Shown one piece after another: positions 1 through 13,400 of a stretch of DNA of 64,000 nt. Source of the stretch: Antedon mediterranea (taxonomy: Eukaryota > Echinodermata > Crinoidea > Comatulida > Antedonidae); the NCBI RefSeq assembly GCF_964355755.1, contig NC_092678.1, forward strand, positions 12,746,922-12,810,921, read 5' to 3'. Numbering within the stretch: the first letter of the stretch is position 1; every line of letters starts with the position of its first letter. Both the position numbers and the translations under genes were made by a program. Below the pieces are notes generated by a model. It made no database searches, had not been told where the DNA came from, and saw only the letters and a list, made by a program, of their open reading frames with translations.

Positions 1-794
1 TACTGATTGTGAATAAGGGCACAGTGTGTTGGACATTGGATTACTGATTGTGAATAAGGGCACAGTGTGTTGGACATTGGATTACTGATTGTGAATAAGG
101 GCACAGTGTGTTGGACATTGGATTACTGATTGTGAATAAGGGCACAGTGTGTTGGACATTGGATTACTGATTGTGAATAAGGGCACAGTGTATTGGACAT
201 TGGATTACTGATTGTGAATAAGGGCACAGTGTGTTGGACATTGGATTACTGATTGTGAATAAGGGCACAGTGTGTTGGACATTGGATTACTGATTGTAAA
301 TAAGGGCACAGTGTGTTGGACATTGGATTACTGATTGTGAATAAGGGCAGAGTGTGTTGGACATTGGATTACTGATTGTGAATAAGGGCACAGTGTGTTG
401 GACATTGGATTACTGATTGTGAATAAGGGCACAGTGTGTTGGACATTGGATTACTGATTGTGAATAAGGGCACAGTGTGTTGGACATTGGATTACTGATT
501 GTGAATAAGGGCACAGTGTGTTGGACATTGGATTACTGATTGTGAATAAGGGCACAGTGTGTTGGACATTGGATTACTGATTGTGAATAAGGGCACAGTG
601 TGTTGGACATTGGATTACTGATTGTGAATAAGGGCACAGTGTGTTGGACATTGGATTACTGATTGTGAATAAGGGCACAGTGTGTTGGACATTGGATTAC
701 TGATTGTGAATAAGGGCACAGTGTGTTGGACATTGGATTACTGATTGTGAATAAGGGCACAGTGTGTTGGACATTGGATTACTGATTGTGAATA
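1..794. repeat. 41-bp minisatellite array at window edge
   Basis: About 19 head-to-tail copies of a 41-bp unit (it begins TACTGATTGTGAATAAGGGC) run from the first base and stop inside a partial copy at about 794. Copies are almost identical; single-base variants are visible near 190, 297 and 349, so the array is young or homogenised. It probably continues to the left. It lies just downstream of the last plexin exon I can see on the minus strand, so it is either intronic or marks the broken end of that gene. Confidence 0.97.
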
Positions 795-1296
795 GACAGA
801 TCAAGAGAGAAAGCTAATTACTAGCCGCATTATGGGAGAATGTTTCAATAAGTGTTTGAAAAAAAATGAACGGCGTAATAATGTTAAGCGCTTAGAAGAA
901 TATCATTATAATAGCAAATAAGAAGAATACATCATTAATTTTCTAATACATTTTTTGGGGTTGTACCACTTTACTTTAGCTCCATAAACTTAAATAGTGA
1001 TTTGGGATTAATGATTGGATCACTTTCGGTACTGATTTTATTTTATTAATTTTGGCAAACATGAACAGACATCCACAAATAGCTTGAGTGTGCCAAAGGA
1101 ATGGCAAAAGAGGCAATCATCTTCTGTTGGTGATCTGCGACACAGATTAGCAACGCAATTCTTAGATTCTATTATTATATACGTCTAGAAATGGTAATGC
1201 AATTCCACAATTTATTTATGTTGCAAAATAGAATTACTTTTTCAAAAGTTCGCTAATTCTAAATAAAAAAAAAAAAGCAGTAAGATTAATTATCAT

Positions 1297-1448
1297 TCAG
1301 ATATGATTGACTGTATGTGTAAATATTCTACTAACAGCTTTAGGTATGAGGTCACCAATGGTATTGAGTTTTATCAGTTGACCATTTCGTTGTGATGTTG
1401 CATCGATGTCAGAAAGAATTAGGTGCCCACCTCGCCCATGGCGCCAGC
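1297..1448 (-). CDS. Left plexin exon 28: end of RBD, 3' border uncertain
   Basis: The acceptor at 1449-1450 is preceded by a pyrimidine run, and the phase 1 entry gives [16 protein letters not shown] and IKLNTIG, matching the plexin RBD (WRQGR...LNT). After LNT the frame stays open to a TGA at 1297-1299, but the residues no longer look like plexin. A GTGACC donor just below 1356 may end the exon. No further GAP exon is visible between 1 and 1296, so the remainder lies outside the window or is lost. Confidence 0.75.
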
Positions 1449-4400
1449 CTATAAAAAAAAAGTAGAGCATATCAAAGGGTAGGAAAACATGATAACTGAA
1501 TTTACTGTACCTCCATCTATCTTCAAACAACATAGATATTCCATAACATTTTTATTTGTACGGTATCAAAATAAACCAAATATAATAATAATTAATCAAA
1601 ACATATCCCAAAGGCCTCTATAATTCTTAAAAACGAAGTACTGTAGGAAAAGTTGGTAATATCTGGATGTATTTCAAGAGTTGAAGATGATCTTTGGCTG
1701 ACTAAACAATAGACTGTTTATAATACCAGGTTTGCATGTTCATAGTAGGAAACTGCTAGGAGGCAATAGAGAGTGAACATTAAATTAAGATAAAAGAGAT
1801 CTTTCTGTAGTCAACACCTTTCAGTACATCTATGAATGAATAAGTAGTTGAGAGCAGGAATGCTAGTAAACTAAACCCAGTACCATTTTGATTTGACAAG
1901 AAATTATCTCTCTCTCTTTTGAAAATGTCTGTTAGTATAGTATCTTGGTGTGTAGAAGTTTATAAATAATTGTCATTGTTACATGTTTAGAAGAGAATTT
2001 ATATCAGATCGTAGTTGTACTACACTGTTTTGTTATTCAAATGAGTTTTTGTTTTGTTAATTTTTTGTTAATTTTGTATATTAGAAGTTGCCTAGTATTG
2101 TATTAACTTTTTCCTGCCATACAACTTTATGCTGTATTGTTGCTTACACCGGTAGGGAGATATCTGGTTCATGCCAGATATTTTATTGTAATATGTTATG
2201 CATTAATATTAATCGCTCTTGACCTTGGAACTTTAAATTTTGTGTGGTCGCCACTGGAGGCTGGATGGAAATTTTTTAGAGATTTTCCCCCGATTCGGTT
2301 ATCAGGGGTTTTATTCTTTGCCTATCGCAAGGTTAAGAGTGTTTTAGTAGAACATTACAGGTTAGCATCTGTTTGCCTTCAGTTCATTTAATTGAAAACA
2401 GAACAGAAAAGTAAAAAACACACGACTATTTAATTTTCGTCATTTTATCTAGAAACGAATATTGCATTTATTTTGTTTGTTATTTATACGGGGTTATGGA
2501 AGTTGGCGTGTGTGACCGCACTATCCTAGAATAAACATGTTTTAAACAGATATTTTGTCCCCATTGGTTCATGTATGGGGTTAACAGGAGCTGAGATGAG
2601 ATCCAAATTTAACTGTGCTGTATTAGGGCATTAGGTTAGATCAATCACACTCCCACACCTCAAAAGACAAGGCCTGCTATTGGTTAATAAAGGACTTAAA
2701 GCAACTTACTGAGATCTAAATGTTGAACTTTTGGGCGATCTGTGTATGGATCATTTTTGTACAATGTATCCAGTATCTTCTCCTTTACTTGACTGATGGT
2801 GTCACAGCTAAGAACTTTCACTTTTTGAAATTCACCACTGTCAGAATTTTGTATTGCATTCAGTGTCTGTAAAATAAAAAAAAAATATATTTTTAGAATA
2901 TTAAGTTGTAATTAAAGTAATTACTATAGTACACACACAAGAGAAAGTAAATACAGAGATTAACTCTGACTGTTTACTGTTGTTTTAATAGAAATCCATT
3001 GTGGCCATGAAATTTCATCTAATAATGAAAATGGAATGCATGTATACAGGGAAATAGTTTATAGAATACATACAATGACTTGAGGACGTTCATCTGACTG
3101 AAGGCAATCATCAAGGTTCAATGAGTATGTAGCATGTCCAGTAATGGCATCTACTGGACCCATCTCAATCCTTAACTTCAGTGCATGGTACAGAACATAC
3201 AGTGGATGCCCGGCATAGTCCTGCAAAACACATGAATGTTTAAATGAGCAAATGGCCAAAAAGTTAAGACATTGGAACTGTAATCCATAGCCTTATGCCA
3301 AGGGTTTGAGGCTCACTTGCTCCATGGTTCTGGTGGTAGAACGAGTCTTCTTGGATAGTTAATTGTTTTTAACTGTGTGCTAGTTTATTTTGTATTCTTT
3401 TATTTTATTTCATACACATCCAACAGCGAGTACAAACTCGCCAATTACAGGATGGATGAACTATTTTATCGTGATTATAAACTAAGTCTCATTTGAGGGT
3501 TAGAGAGTGGAGTTAAAAGAGTCTTGAGTTACAACCCTGCCATGGGGTCAGGATTGAACCCTGGACCTTGGGATTGGAAGGCAAGCATGTTGTAACCACC
3601 AAGCTACAGCTCCACTACAATGCGATAAGCTATGCTTTTCTGTTCAATGTGCAGTATGAAGACATACTACACTCAGGGAGTGGAAAGAAAAAATAAAAAT
3701 ATAATAATTTTCTCGATAGAACGACACTTCCTACACACAGACTAAGAATTGCACTTACTGGCATATAATTGCATCACAACGCATACGCATTAATAGATGA
3801 AAGTCGAACCAATAAATATGATAAAAATGTGCAATATTTCTGGGTTAATTTCAATGTTTAGTTAATATAAAACTAATAAACATTATAAGTAAATCTTCCA
3901 AATGATTATTTTTATTATATGAATGTGATTGTGAGAAAAGCAATATAAACATACCTTAAGGTAATTGTACATTGATAAAGCTATCCAATTGGACAATAGC
4001 TTTGCAGTCACAGAGTCTGTTCTATAAATGTTAAACAATAATTCAGTTTGAATATGTTGAACATATTTTCACATTTACTGTAACTAACAATAAATACATT
4101 GACTTTCATTGCTCCAACAATAACAATGTACAGTAACATGGTAGTAAACATATTTTCTTTTTGGTAGAAAGAATGTGCCCTCTAATTTGCATAGCACACA
4201 AGATAATATACACCAGATGACCTGAAGTAGTTATGACTGTGAACAACTTTAACAATTTGGTTTGATACTCAATGCAGAAACTAATGCCATGTCTGATCAC
4301 CTCAGCAACTCCATTTTGCAAAGACAATGATTTTAACATAGAATACATGTGACTCAAAATAATGAGACAGAAGCTATGATTGAGCCACCGTTTTGATCTT

Positions 4401-7400
4401 CATTGGATCAATAAAGATTGAAACGTTGAAAACTGACTTCCCTCTCATTATTATATTTGGATTTAGTTTATTTCATGCTATCTAATATTGGATTAGGTTT
4501 GTAGATCATCTTGTGTTTTTGTTGTCTTGCTTTAGTATAATATCGGACATTATTATACGCTGTTGACAAAGAATAAATAAAAACAAACTGACCTGGCTAG
4601 GACCTGCTTGGCTTTATGCGATGACACACAATAATCAATGTTGTCTATTAACAACTCCTCAAGTACCCTATAACACAACACAAATTATTGTCAGTTTCAT
4701 TTATTTACACAATTAATTGTAACCAATAAATGTCTATATTTGCTGGATTGTTGTGGTGAAACAAGACTTAAAGACACTTAAGGTTGGCTTTCTTCCAGCC
4801 TATGTATTTTATTGTTTTACTGATAATCTGTATTAATGTTTGATGAAGTGTGAAATAAAAACGAAAAAAAAAAACAAAAAAAAACACGGTTTGAACATCA
4901 AAATTGTTCAATTTGATTAAGACAAAATGGAAGTGAAATTATTTCCATCAAATGTATTATAATATAAAAAAAAAAGTAATTTACTCAGTAAAATAATCCA
5001 TTTTATCTTCGATGAGAAATTCCACCACAAGTAACGATGCGATGTTACACCTAAAACATGACAAAATAATACACTTTAAATCATTGTTGAAATGAAAGTA
5101 TAAACATTAGCATTATCATATCTTGCAATCAATTTGGACTACAAGTAGATCACAACTTTATAAGTAAAAAAATGGTTTTTAGAGGAGTTAACATGCAAAT
5201 ATTTAATCCAACAGAAACATGCTATGTTATAGAATGTAAGGCTTCATACAATCAAATAGGTTAAGGAGCGGGTGTCTAGCAATAAATAGTGTGTTATTCA
5301 CCCTATCCTGTATTGTAATAATTATGGGTCAAAAAACAACACATCTTACACATTTTAAATTGCTTTCATTTTGCTTAGTCAGTAAAAATAAGTTTGATGT
5401 CAGATGTCAAAATAAAATGCAAACGTTGTAACTATCATCATTAGGCTTAAAACAACAATGTCATAATTAATATGTGATTGTGATTTTTAAAAATTCCATT
5501 AAATGGCCTTATTATTAAAATTTAATAAATGTTTTTAAATAAACAAACAAATTTATGTGAACATCACTAAATTGTTGTTATATGTTATGTACTGTATATT
5601 GTTTGAAATTAAAGTTTATTGTAAATTGTTATGTTGTATCTTAAAATAAAAGAATGTTCAACATATGACATTGGTCAACAAGAAAAAAAATATGTTGCCT
5701 AACAATGCATTAAATTTAATTAAATGAATTTGAGCTAATTTTGCAATTTAAATTTGGTTAAAAAACTGTAGACTGTAAATTGTAGACCTGAACTCACACG
5801 CTTTTTCATCATTTTGTGTCAATGATAACAGGTTTTGAATTCATAAAGCACAAATAACAAAAAAAATCTTTAAGCGCTGTGAACAACATTCAAGTGAAAG
5901 TTAATCAAGAAAAAGGCTGAAAGCGGAATTCCATGAAAACATGTTACCTAATTATTATGCACTAAAATGTGTCCCTTCACTATAGAGTACAGTACTTATT
6001 AACAAGGCCAACAGCCATTAAGTCGCGTGCTACAATGCATAGTGATACCGACAGACAGACAGACCGACAGACAGACGGACCGACCGACATAGTGAACTAT
6101 ACTGACCGAAATTACTGAACATGTTTAAAAATGTTGAAATGTTTAAAAACATTTATATTTTTTTAATTTACACGTGCGTAGCCTGTCACTTTTGACGTGC
6201 TCGTATAACGTAATTTCGAGTTGAAAAGTAAGTCAAGAAAACAGAAATCGGGCAAAATGAGTGCGTAATAACATTTAACGCGCAGTGCGCGCGCAAAAAT
6301 CTGCGCACTCATGGCAATTTTGTAAACGCTTAAAATTGCCTGAAACGTACTCTTATTTCATCAAAAATAAATTTTGAAAATTTTAAGCGCGCGTACGCAT
6401 GCGTTACATGCGCTACGCACGTAATTGTATTGCCATATGATGATTTATGCCCTGAAATTTATGAGTACCAAATTTTATTTAATTGTGATTCATGGTTGTT
6501 AAGATATGATTACAAACGTGATTTCGTTAAATCGTGCGTAGACCGCGTAATTTTTTATTGCGCACCGTGAAAACATAACCACATCGATTCCTGGCAATAA
6601 GGAATATTCTGTGAAAAATTGACTTAGCTAGATTAAACTGATATCAAGATAAGGTCATAAAGCGATAAAACGCATAGTGATACCGGACCGACAGATAGAC
6701 AGACAGACCGACAGACAGACAGACCGACCGACCGACATAGTGAACTATAGAGTCGCTTCCACGCGACTAAAAACTAAAAAAGTTAACACAACTTGGTTAA
6801 ACTGTAAAGGTTATCTTTAAAGTTGGTTTAAAAAAACAAATCATATTCAGTTTAAATGAAAAACAAAAACCACAATATTAAAGTAAAAATAATTTGATTT
6901 AAAATGTTACACCACAAATATTTTCCCCATTTGTTATTCAAACATGCAGCAAGTTTTCAATAAAATGGAATGAACAACAATATGTAAGGGAGGTAAACAT
7001 AAAATGTGGTACAAACAATGTAACCATATCAACAACAAAAAGAATAAAACAATTTGAATGCAAACAAATTAACTGAAATTAAAAAAAAATGTTGAGTGCA
7101 AAAGGTAAAAAACCCCAAACTTTACCACAATGAACAGAAAACTGTAAAAGCTGTGGAGTGAATGGTATGATATTAACTTGAGGCAAATTAAAAAAAAACA
7201 TGTTGTGATACACACTACAGTGAAACACCTTCTTTGAGACCTCACTATTAAGGGAATACACACCTCTATTAAAACACTACTGTCATTTGAAATGAACAAG
7301 GGCAATATTGTTTCAACATTATGGCCAATTACCTTGTTTAGTGGACACTTTCTTGTGAAACAGACAAAGGGTAATGTGTTTTAACACTACGCTAACCACT

Positions 7401-10400
7401 ATTCAGGAGACATCTTAATTAAGGCAAAGTTTTTTTTTGAGTTGATGTATACTTTAAAATGCCAAAAAATTATACAAGTCTTATAATTTCGGTTTGTAAA
7501 TTTAATTTGAGACAATATTTTCTAGTACAGGCTAGATTGTGTGGAATTTGAAACAGTACAGTATATAAAACATACGTAAAGATGGCTCACTAATAATTGA
7601 AATGTGCAGTATTAACGGTAAAAAACTTACTTCTCTTTAACAGTAACTTTTGAATTGCTGTCCAACATTTTGATGAAAGTTAACAAGAAACTCTTGTTAA
7701 GAAGAAGCTCTGAAAGTTGTTGTAAACGTTTTGTAATGTTTTCACTATCCTAAGTAAAGTAAATTATTAGAAAAGAAATAATTACTATACAAATATTTAT
7801 TTCATATTATTAATTTTATTGATCAGAGTGTTTAAACGCAAGAAATTGGAATGTTGATCGTTGTCTAAGAACACCGGGACTTTTAAGGCCAAAGATTACC
7901 ATACGTCTTACGTTAGATAACTAACCTAACGCTGTGAGTCTGAACACACCCTTAGATTCTAAGACAACAAACAGAAATGTTTGCTGCTTAACTGTTACTT
8001 TGACCACTTTCACTCATCCATATTTATAGCATATGACCATGGAGTACAACTCGGGTTGTAATACAACTGAATAGGGAATAGTTGAATGTTAAGTTTTTTT
8101 GTTCATAGTTGTTTTAACTCTTTCTAATTATCACTTCATATTATCAGGCGTGGGAGTGCCTCCCCAATACACTCCAAAAAATGACCTGAAGTCGTGCCGT
8201 TTACCGCACGTTTGGTAAACTTTTACACATGAAAAACAGCAAACCTAGATCACACTATGTGCTGAGGAGTACAATATGTAGCATACTAGCAATTTGAAAG
8301 ACACAAAGCCTGTGATATGATATAATATGAGTGGAGAAAATAAACAAACTTACTTTGTTTTGTGAATCTGGAATATGTTCAAAGCCATTGAACATCATGT
8401 TACAGACATATTGTTTATGAGTAACAAAAGGCATTACAATCCCTTGAAAATCATCTGCCGTCAAATCAGTCAAGTAAACAGTTAAATCAGCGAATGCTAT
8501 TACAAAAATAAATAAAAATGATAAGTTTGTGTTTACTAAGTATTTAACCAAATATTCTTTACAAAATATTCACATTTCTATACTTCATTCAATATTATTG
8601 TGTTTGTATTTTCTCTATGATTTTTAATTAATATGTGAAGGGAAATTTATTAATATCAACAAGGTAAGTACAACATTTTAAGTATACATAAAATAGTGAG
8701 ATTAATAATGTATGAACAGTTGAATGATACTAATTACAATCCTTTATCCAAATTAAAATAGAAAAAAAACATTGAAAACAAATGTTATTTTTATAATTAT
8801 ACAAAATTTGAGAAAAATACTTTTTTTTATTGAGGTTGTATGACAAATCTATACTGGAAGTCATTATTGCCTACAATCTGCAACTGTTGGTTGGTCAGGG
8901 TTGGGTTTGGGGGTAGTATCATGGCACAAATGGAATTGTTCACCTAAGGAATGTACAGTACAGCCAGGCATACGTATTAAGAGGCAGTTGTAAAGATATT
9001 CTGGCCATTTGCATCTACTAAAGACACACAACAGAATGCTGAGTACTTTGGCAATAAAACAAAGATGGGAATTCTGTGTACATAATTGAAAAATATTGGG
9101 ACATACTTGAGAATGAATGACATTTTACCAGTTTAAAAGTACAAATTTATTGTAAATGGTTATCCTGCAATTTGGTCAGTGTTATGCCCAAATAAGGTCA
9201 TGTTATGCCCAAATAAGGTCATGTTATGCCTAAATAAGGTCATGTTATGCTTGATTTTAATGATTCACCTGATTGAGCTTCTTCCTGTACTTCTTCTTGA
9301 ATTCTTTCCATTTCAACATAAACTTTTTTGGTTTCTTTGTCATATTGTTTAATCCTTCTTCTATGGATCAGAAGAATGATAAAGAAGAGAAGTATTGTAA
9401 CACCTATTACTGAACAAACTACAATTATTTCTACTTGAATGTTGGAAGAATATTCGATGGGTCCAAATGTCACATTAATGTTACCATGTTGAATCTGAAA
9501 TGAAAACAATTCAATTATACTACTATACGCTATTATTTTGTTTTCTGTACAATAATATCTTGAACTTTGATATTTAGCAGTAGTTTAAAAAAAAGATTTA
9601 AAAAAATTAAAAAAAGAATTTAAAAACATAAATTCCCGCTTATTGAAGAATAGCATTTAAAAAAAAACAATCATTAATTAGAAATTAGACAGATAATGAA
9701 TGTTTACGAGTTGAATGGTGAGAATATTTAATAAGTTGAAAGATTGACTGCTCCCATTTAACGGGTAGCAAGATTACAATCATAGGTGTTATAAAATTCA
9801 TTATTTTGTGATAAAAGATAATGTTCTATCAATTGCAGAACATTTGGCAAAATCAGGAGCAGAGTATTTTACTTTAAATGAGAGGGAGGTTACCTTTGGC
9901 TTTTAATTGAACTTCACTATCAATTCTATATAATAATATTATAAAGTATTACTGCATCAGTACTTCAATTAATTTGAGAAAAATGTCCTTTTCTGTACCA
10001 TGCTGTCTAAGAGGTTACTTTTAAAATGAGTAATAATTAGATTATGATTATTGTGATCTGGTGACCACAAACATTTGCTTACCTTAACAATAGGATGATC
10101 TTCACCATCTACTGGATTAGGTTCCTTGTCTGGTACTTCAACAAGAACTACTGTACGTGTTATTGAATTTACAGTGCATTTAACACTTCCAATGAACACT
10201 TCAACATTCTCAACATCACTTGCAAGGTTGATGTCAGAACCCTAATGTACAAAAGCATTTGTTAAATTAATAATAAATAATCACAATCAGTAAATTACTG
10301 ATTCAATAAGGATTTGAAAAGTTCTTTTTTAAATTTAAAAATAAATGTAGCTCAACAATACACTTTACAAAAACCAACTATAATAGAACTAAATTCAATA

Positions 10401-13400
10401 ATTACAAAAATTCTGAGATTTGTGTAAATATTTTGTGCAGTAGTGGAAACTAAGTTTGGTTGCTCCTAGCACGCATTGCATGATGTAAGCACAACACAAG
10501 TAACTTGGTTGCAACTAACACGCATTGCATGATGTAAGTACAACACAAGTAACTTGGTTTCCACTAGCACGCATCGCATGATGTAAGCACAACACAAGTA
10601 ACTTGGTTGCCACTAGCACGCATTGCATGATGTAAGTACAACACAAGTATGGTTGCCACTAGCACGCATCGCATGATGTAAGCACAACACAAGTAACTTG
10701 GTTGCCACTAGCATGCATTGCATGATGTAAGTACAACACAAGTAACTTGGTTGCCACTAGCACGCATCGCACGATGTAAGCACAACACAAGTATGGTTGC
10801 CACTAGCACGCATTGCATGATGTAAGCACAACACAAGTAACTTGGTTGCAACTAGCACGCATCGCATGATGTAAGTACAACACAAGTAACTTGGTTTCCA
10901 CTAGCACGCATCGCATGATGTAAGCACAACACAAGTAACTTGGTTGCAACTAGCACGCATTGCATGATGTAAGCACAACACAAGTAACTTGACTATTCAT
11001 GAAACGATTCATGGATCGTCCATTGCATCATGATAGTCAAATGACTTGCGTTGTCAATTACATTCTTCCATTGTTCCAAAGTAGAGTTGATTCAATCCTT
11101 TTACGCAATATACTGCTGAAGAAATAAAACTAGATATTTACCATCAACTTCATAAATTCATCAATATGTTTGTCATATCTGTATATTCCATCTACTACAG
11201 TCTCTCCATAAAAAGACATATTATCAAAGGGATAATATATTGGATTAGGGTAAACTGAAAATCCAAAATCACCACTCAATGCAGGAACGAAACCATCAAA
11301 TGAAAAGGTCAAAGGTAAAACTTCTTGGTCTGCCTGTCGTCTGCTACGATGACCTGATGTGGAGAGATCAGCTGGTGGACTTTCACAATCCATATCCTCA
11401 TTTGACAGAATTATACAGTTCTGAAAAAACAACACATCATTTCTTTATTTATTATGTACATTAAAGAACAATTTACAAAGAATTTTAAAAATAAATAATT
11501 AATGTTCATAAAGTCATATACTTGCTTAAATCTGACAAAACAATTCTACTTAGTAAACATTATAATCAAAATAAATACACAAATAAATTGTGTAAATAAG
11601 ACAGAAGAGAAATCAGAGTGTTAATGTTGGAAAACAAAAACATGATCTTAAAATTATCTTTACTTGATAATCAGATGCTTTTGGAGATGATTTAATGTAC
11701 TGAGCATTGAGTACAATTACATCAGAGAAGGGCCTATGCTTGGTTACTACTAGAGATGCACAAGGACGCATGTAACATAAGTGATTTGACAAATCACAAG
11801 CAATTGATTATTCCAACTGTTAATTTTCATTGGTCAACTCGCTTGCGTTGGGTCTACTTCCTTGAGTTGAGATGGATATGGATTATAGATATATTCATAT
11901 GGATGAATGATATGGATGTAAACATTGTTAACATTGAATGAAAACCTCTCTTTCTGTTGAAATTTATTATATTAGAAATGTAAATGTATCTAAAGCTTAC
12001 ATTTTCAGCTGATACGCTATTTTACAACATCGTTGCTTTCTGTACATATTGGAAATTTGTTCCGGTCACTCTGATGTTTTGACCACCTCTGCAAAAATAA
12101 GCATTTTAAACATTATCATTACATGGAATATGGTGCTTTAAGTATGAAGGAGTTTATTGATTTTACTTCCAATTCTTAAAGCCCAACATTGTCACATTGT
12201 TTTGCATAATAATTTGATACACTGAGCTTTTGTATCAAGGTCAGTACAGTTTGTATCTTACTATAGTAAACAGCTCTGTAGGTCTGAACTAGACTAATTG
12301 CCCCAACTTTATATTATTGTCTTTTATTATTTTAGTCTACCAGTCGGTGTTTTGATTTTTGTCCTGAAAGCTCAAGCAGTGTACGTATGAAAGGCCATAT
12401 GTGTCAAAATATTTTTCTTTTTACTAATATTAAGTCAAAACTCCGTCAGGAACCCAGATTAGGTCTGAACATTCCTTAAGACTATAATTCTCAAGTATTT
12501 TTTTAGATAATAAAATGTTTCTGTCCATTTACAAAATTAAGTATATTAATCTCTCTTCTTCGAGGGCTTGCAGCTAAGGCTATCGCTTAGGTCTAGCATT
12601 TTCAGAACATAACATAACACCAGTATTGGAACAGCTACATTTGGTGGCCAGTTGAGAAGAGAGTAATGTACAAGATACTTCATCACATTTAAATCACTCC
12701 AAAACATGGCTCCAACATTTCTATCTAAAACATTTTCAAGCCAAAACGGACACTGAGGTCATCACTCAGGCCTATACCTAGACTGCCTTCAAAAAAATAT
12801 TATGGACAACGCGCCTGTTTCTGGTCAGCTGCTCTTTGGAACGCCCTTCCAAACTCAATCAGGAATGCCGAATCACTCGACACATTCAAACAACTTCTCA
12901 AATCTCACCTTTTTATTTTGCATTTTCATTATTAAGCTTTTGCTCTTTTATAACATTTTCTGTTGATTGTTCAACGCTTTGAGATGCCCTGTATTTTGCG
13001 GTATATTAAATTGAACATTATTATTATATAATTAAGAAAATTCTTCTTACGCTTGAATGCCTTTATTAGGTTGGAAGTCAGTCACTGTGGGATTTGTAGT
13101 GTAATTAAATGTAAGACCATCTCTAACAGCATTTCCAAATGTAACTGTTACTGCAACTTCAGCTCCAGATGTTGTATAGTTTGATGTTGTACAAATCATC
13201 TGGTTTTCATTGATACTGTAAAATAAATCAACAGTGGTTAGAATTTTGTAAAGATACATCCTTTTGAAGTACGCTCTAAAATTAGTAAAATAATGGTCCA
13301 GAATTAGGATCCTGGTGTGGATTGCTATCAAAAAGTAATAGAGTATTCCGTGACCATTACATCTATCTGTGGTTTAAAATCGGTAAAGATCTGTCTAATA

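Noticed and set aside
1-794. CRISPR array
   Set aside because: The 41-bp units are contiguous with no spacers; this is a eukaryotic minisatellite.
2137-2391. 84-codon open frame on the plus strand
   Set aside because: Lies antisense in a plexin intron, has no recognisable motif and no counterpart; likely chance.
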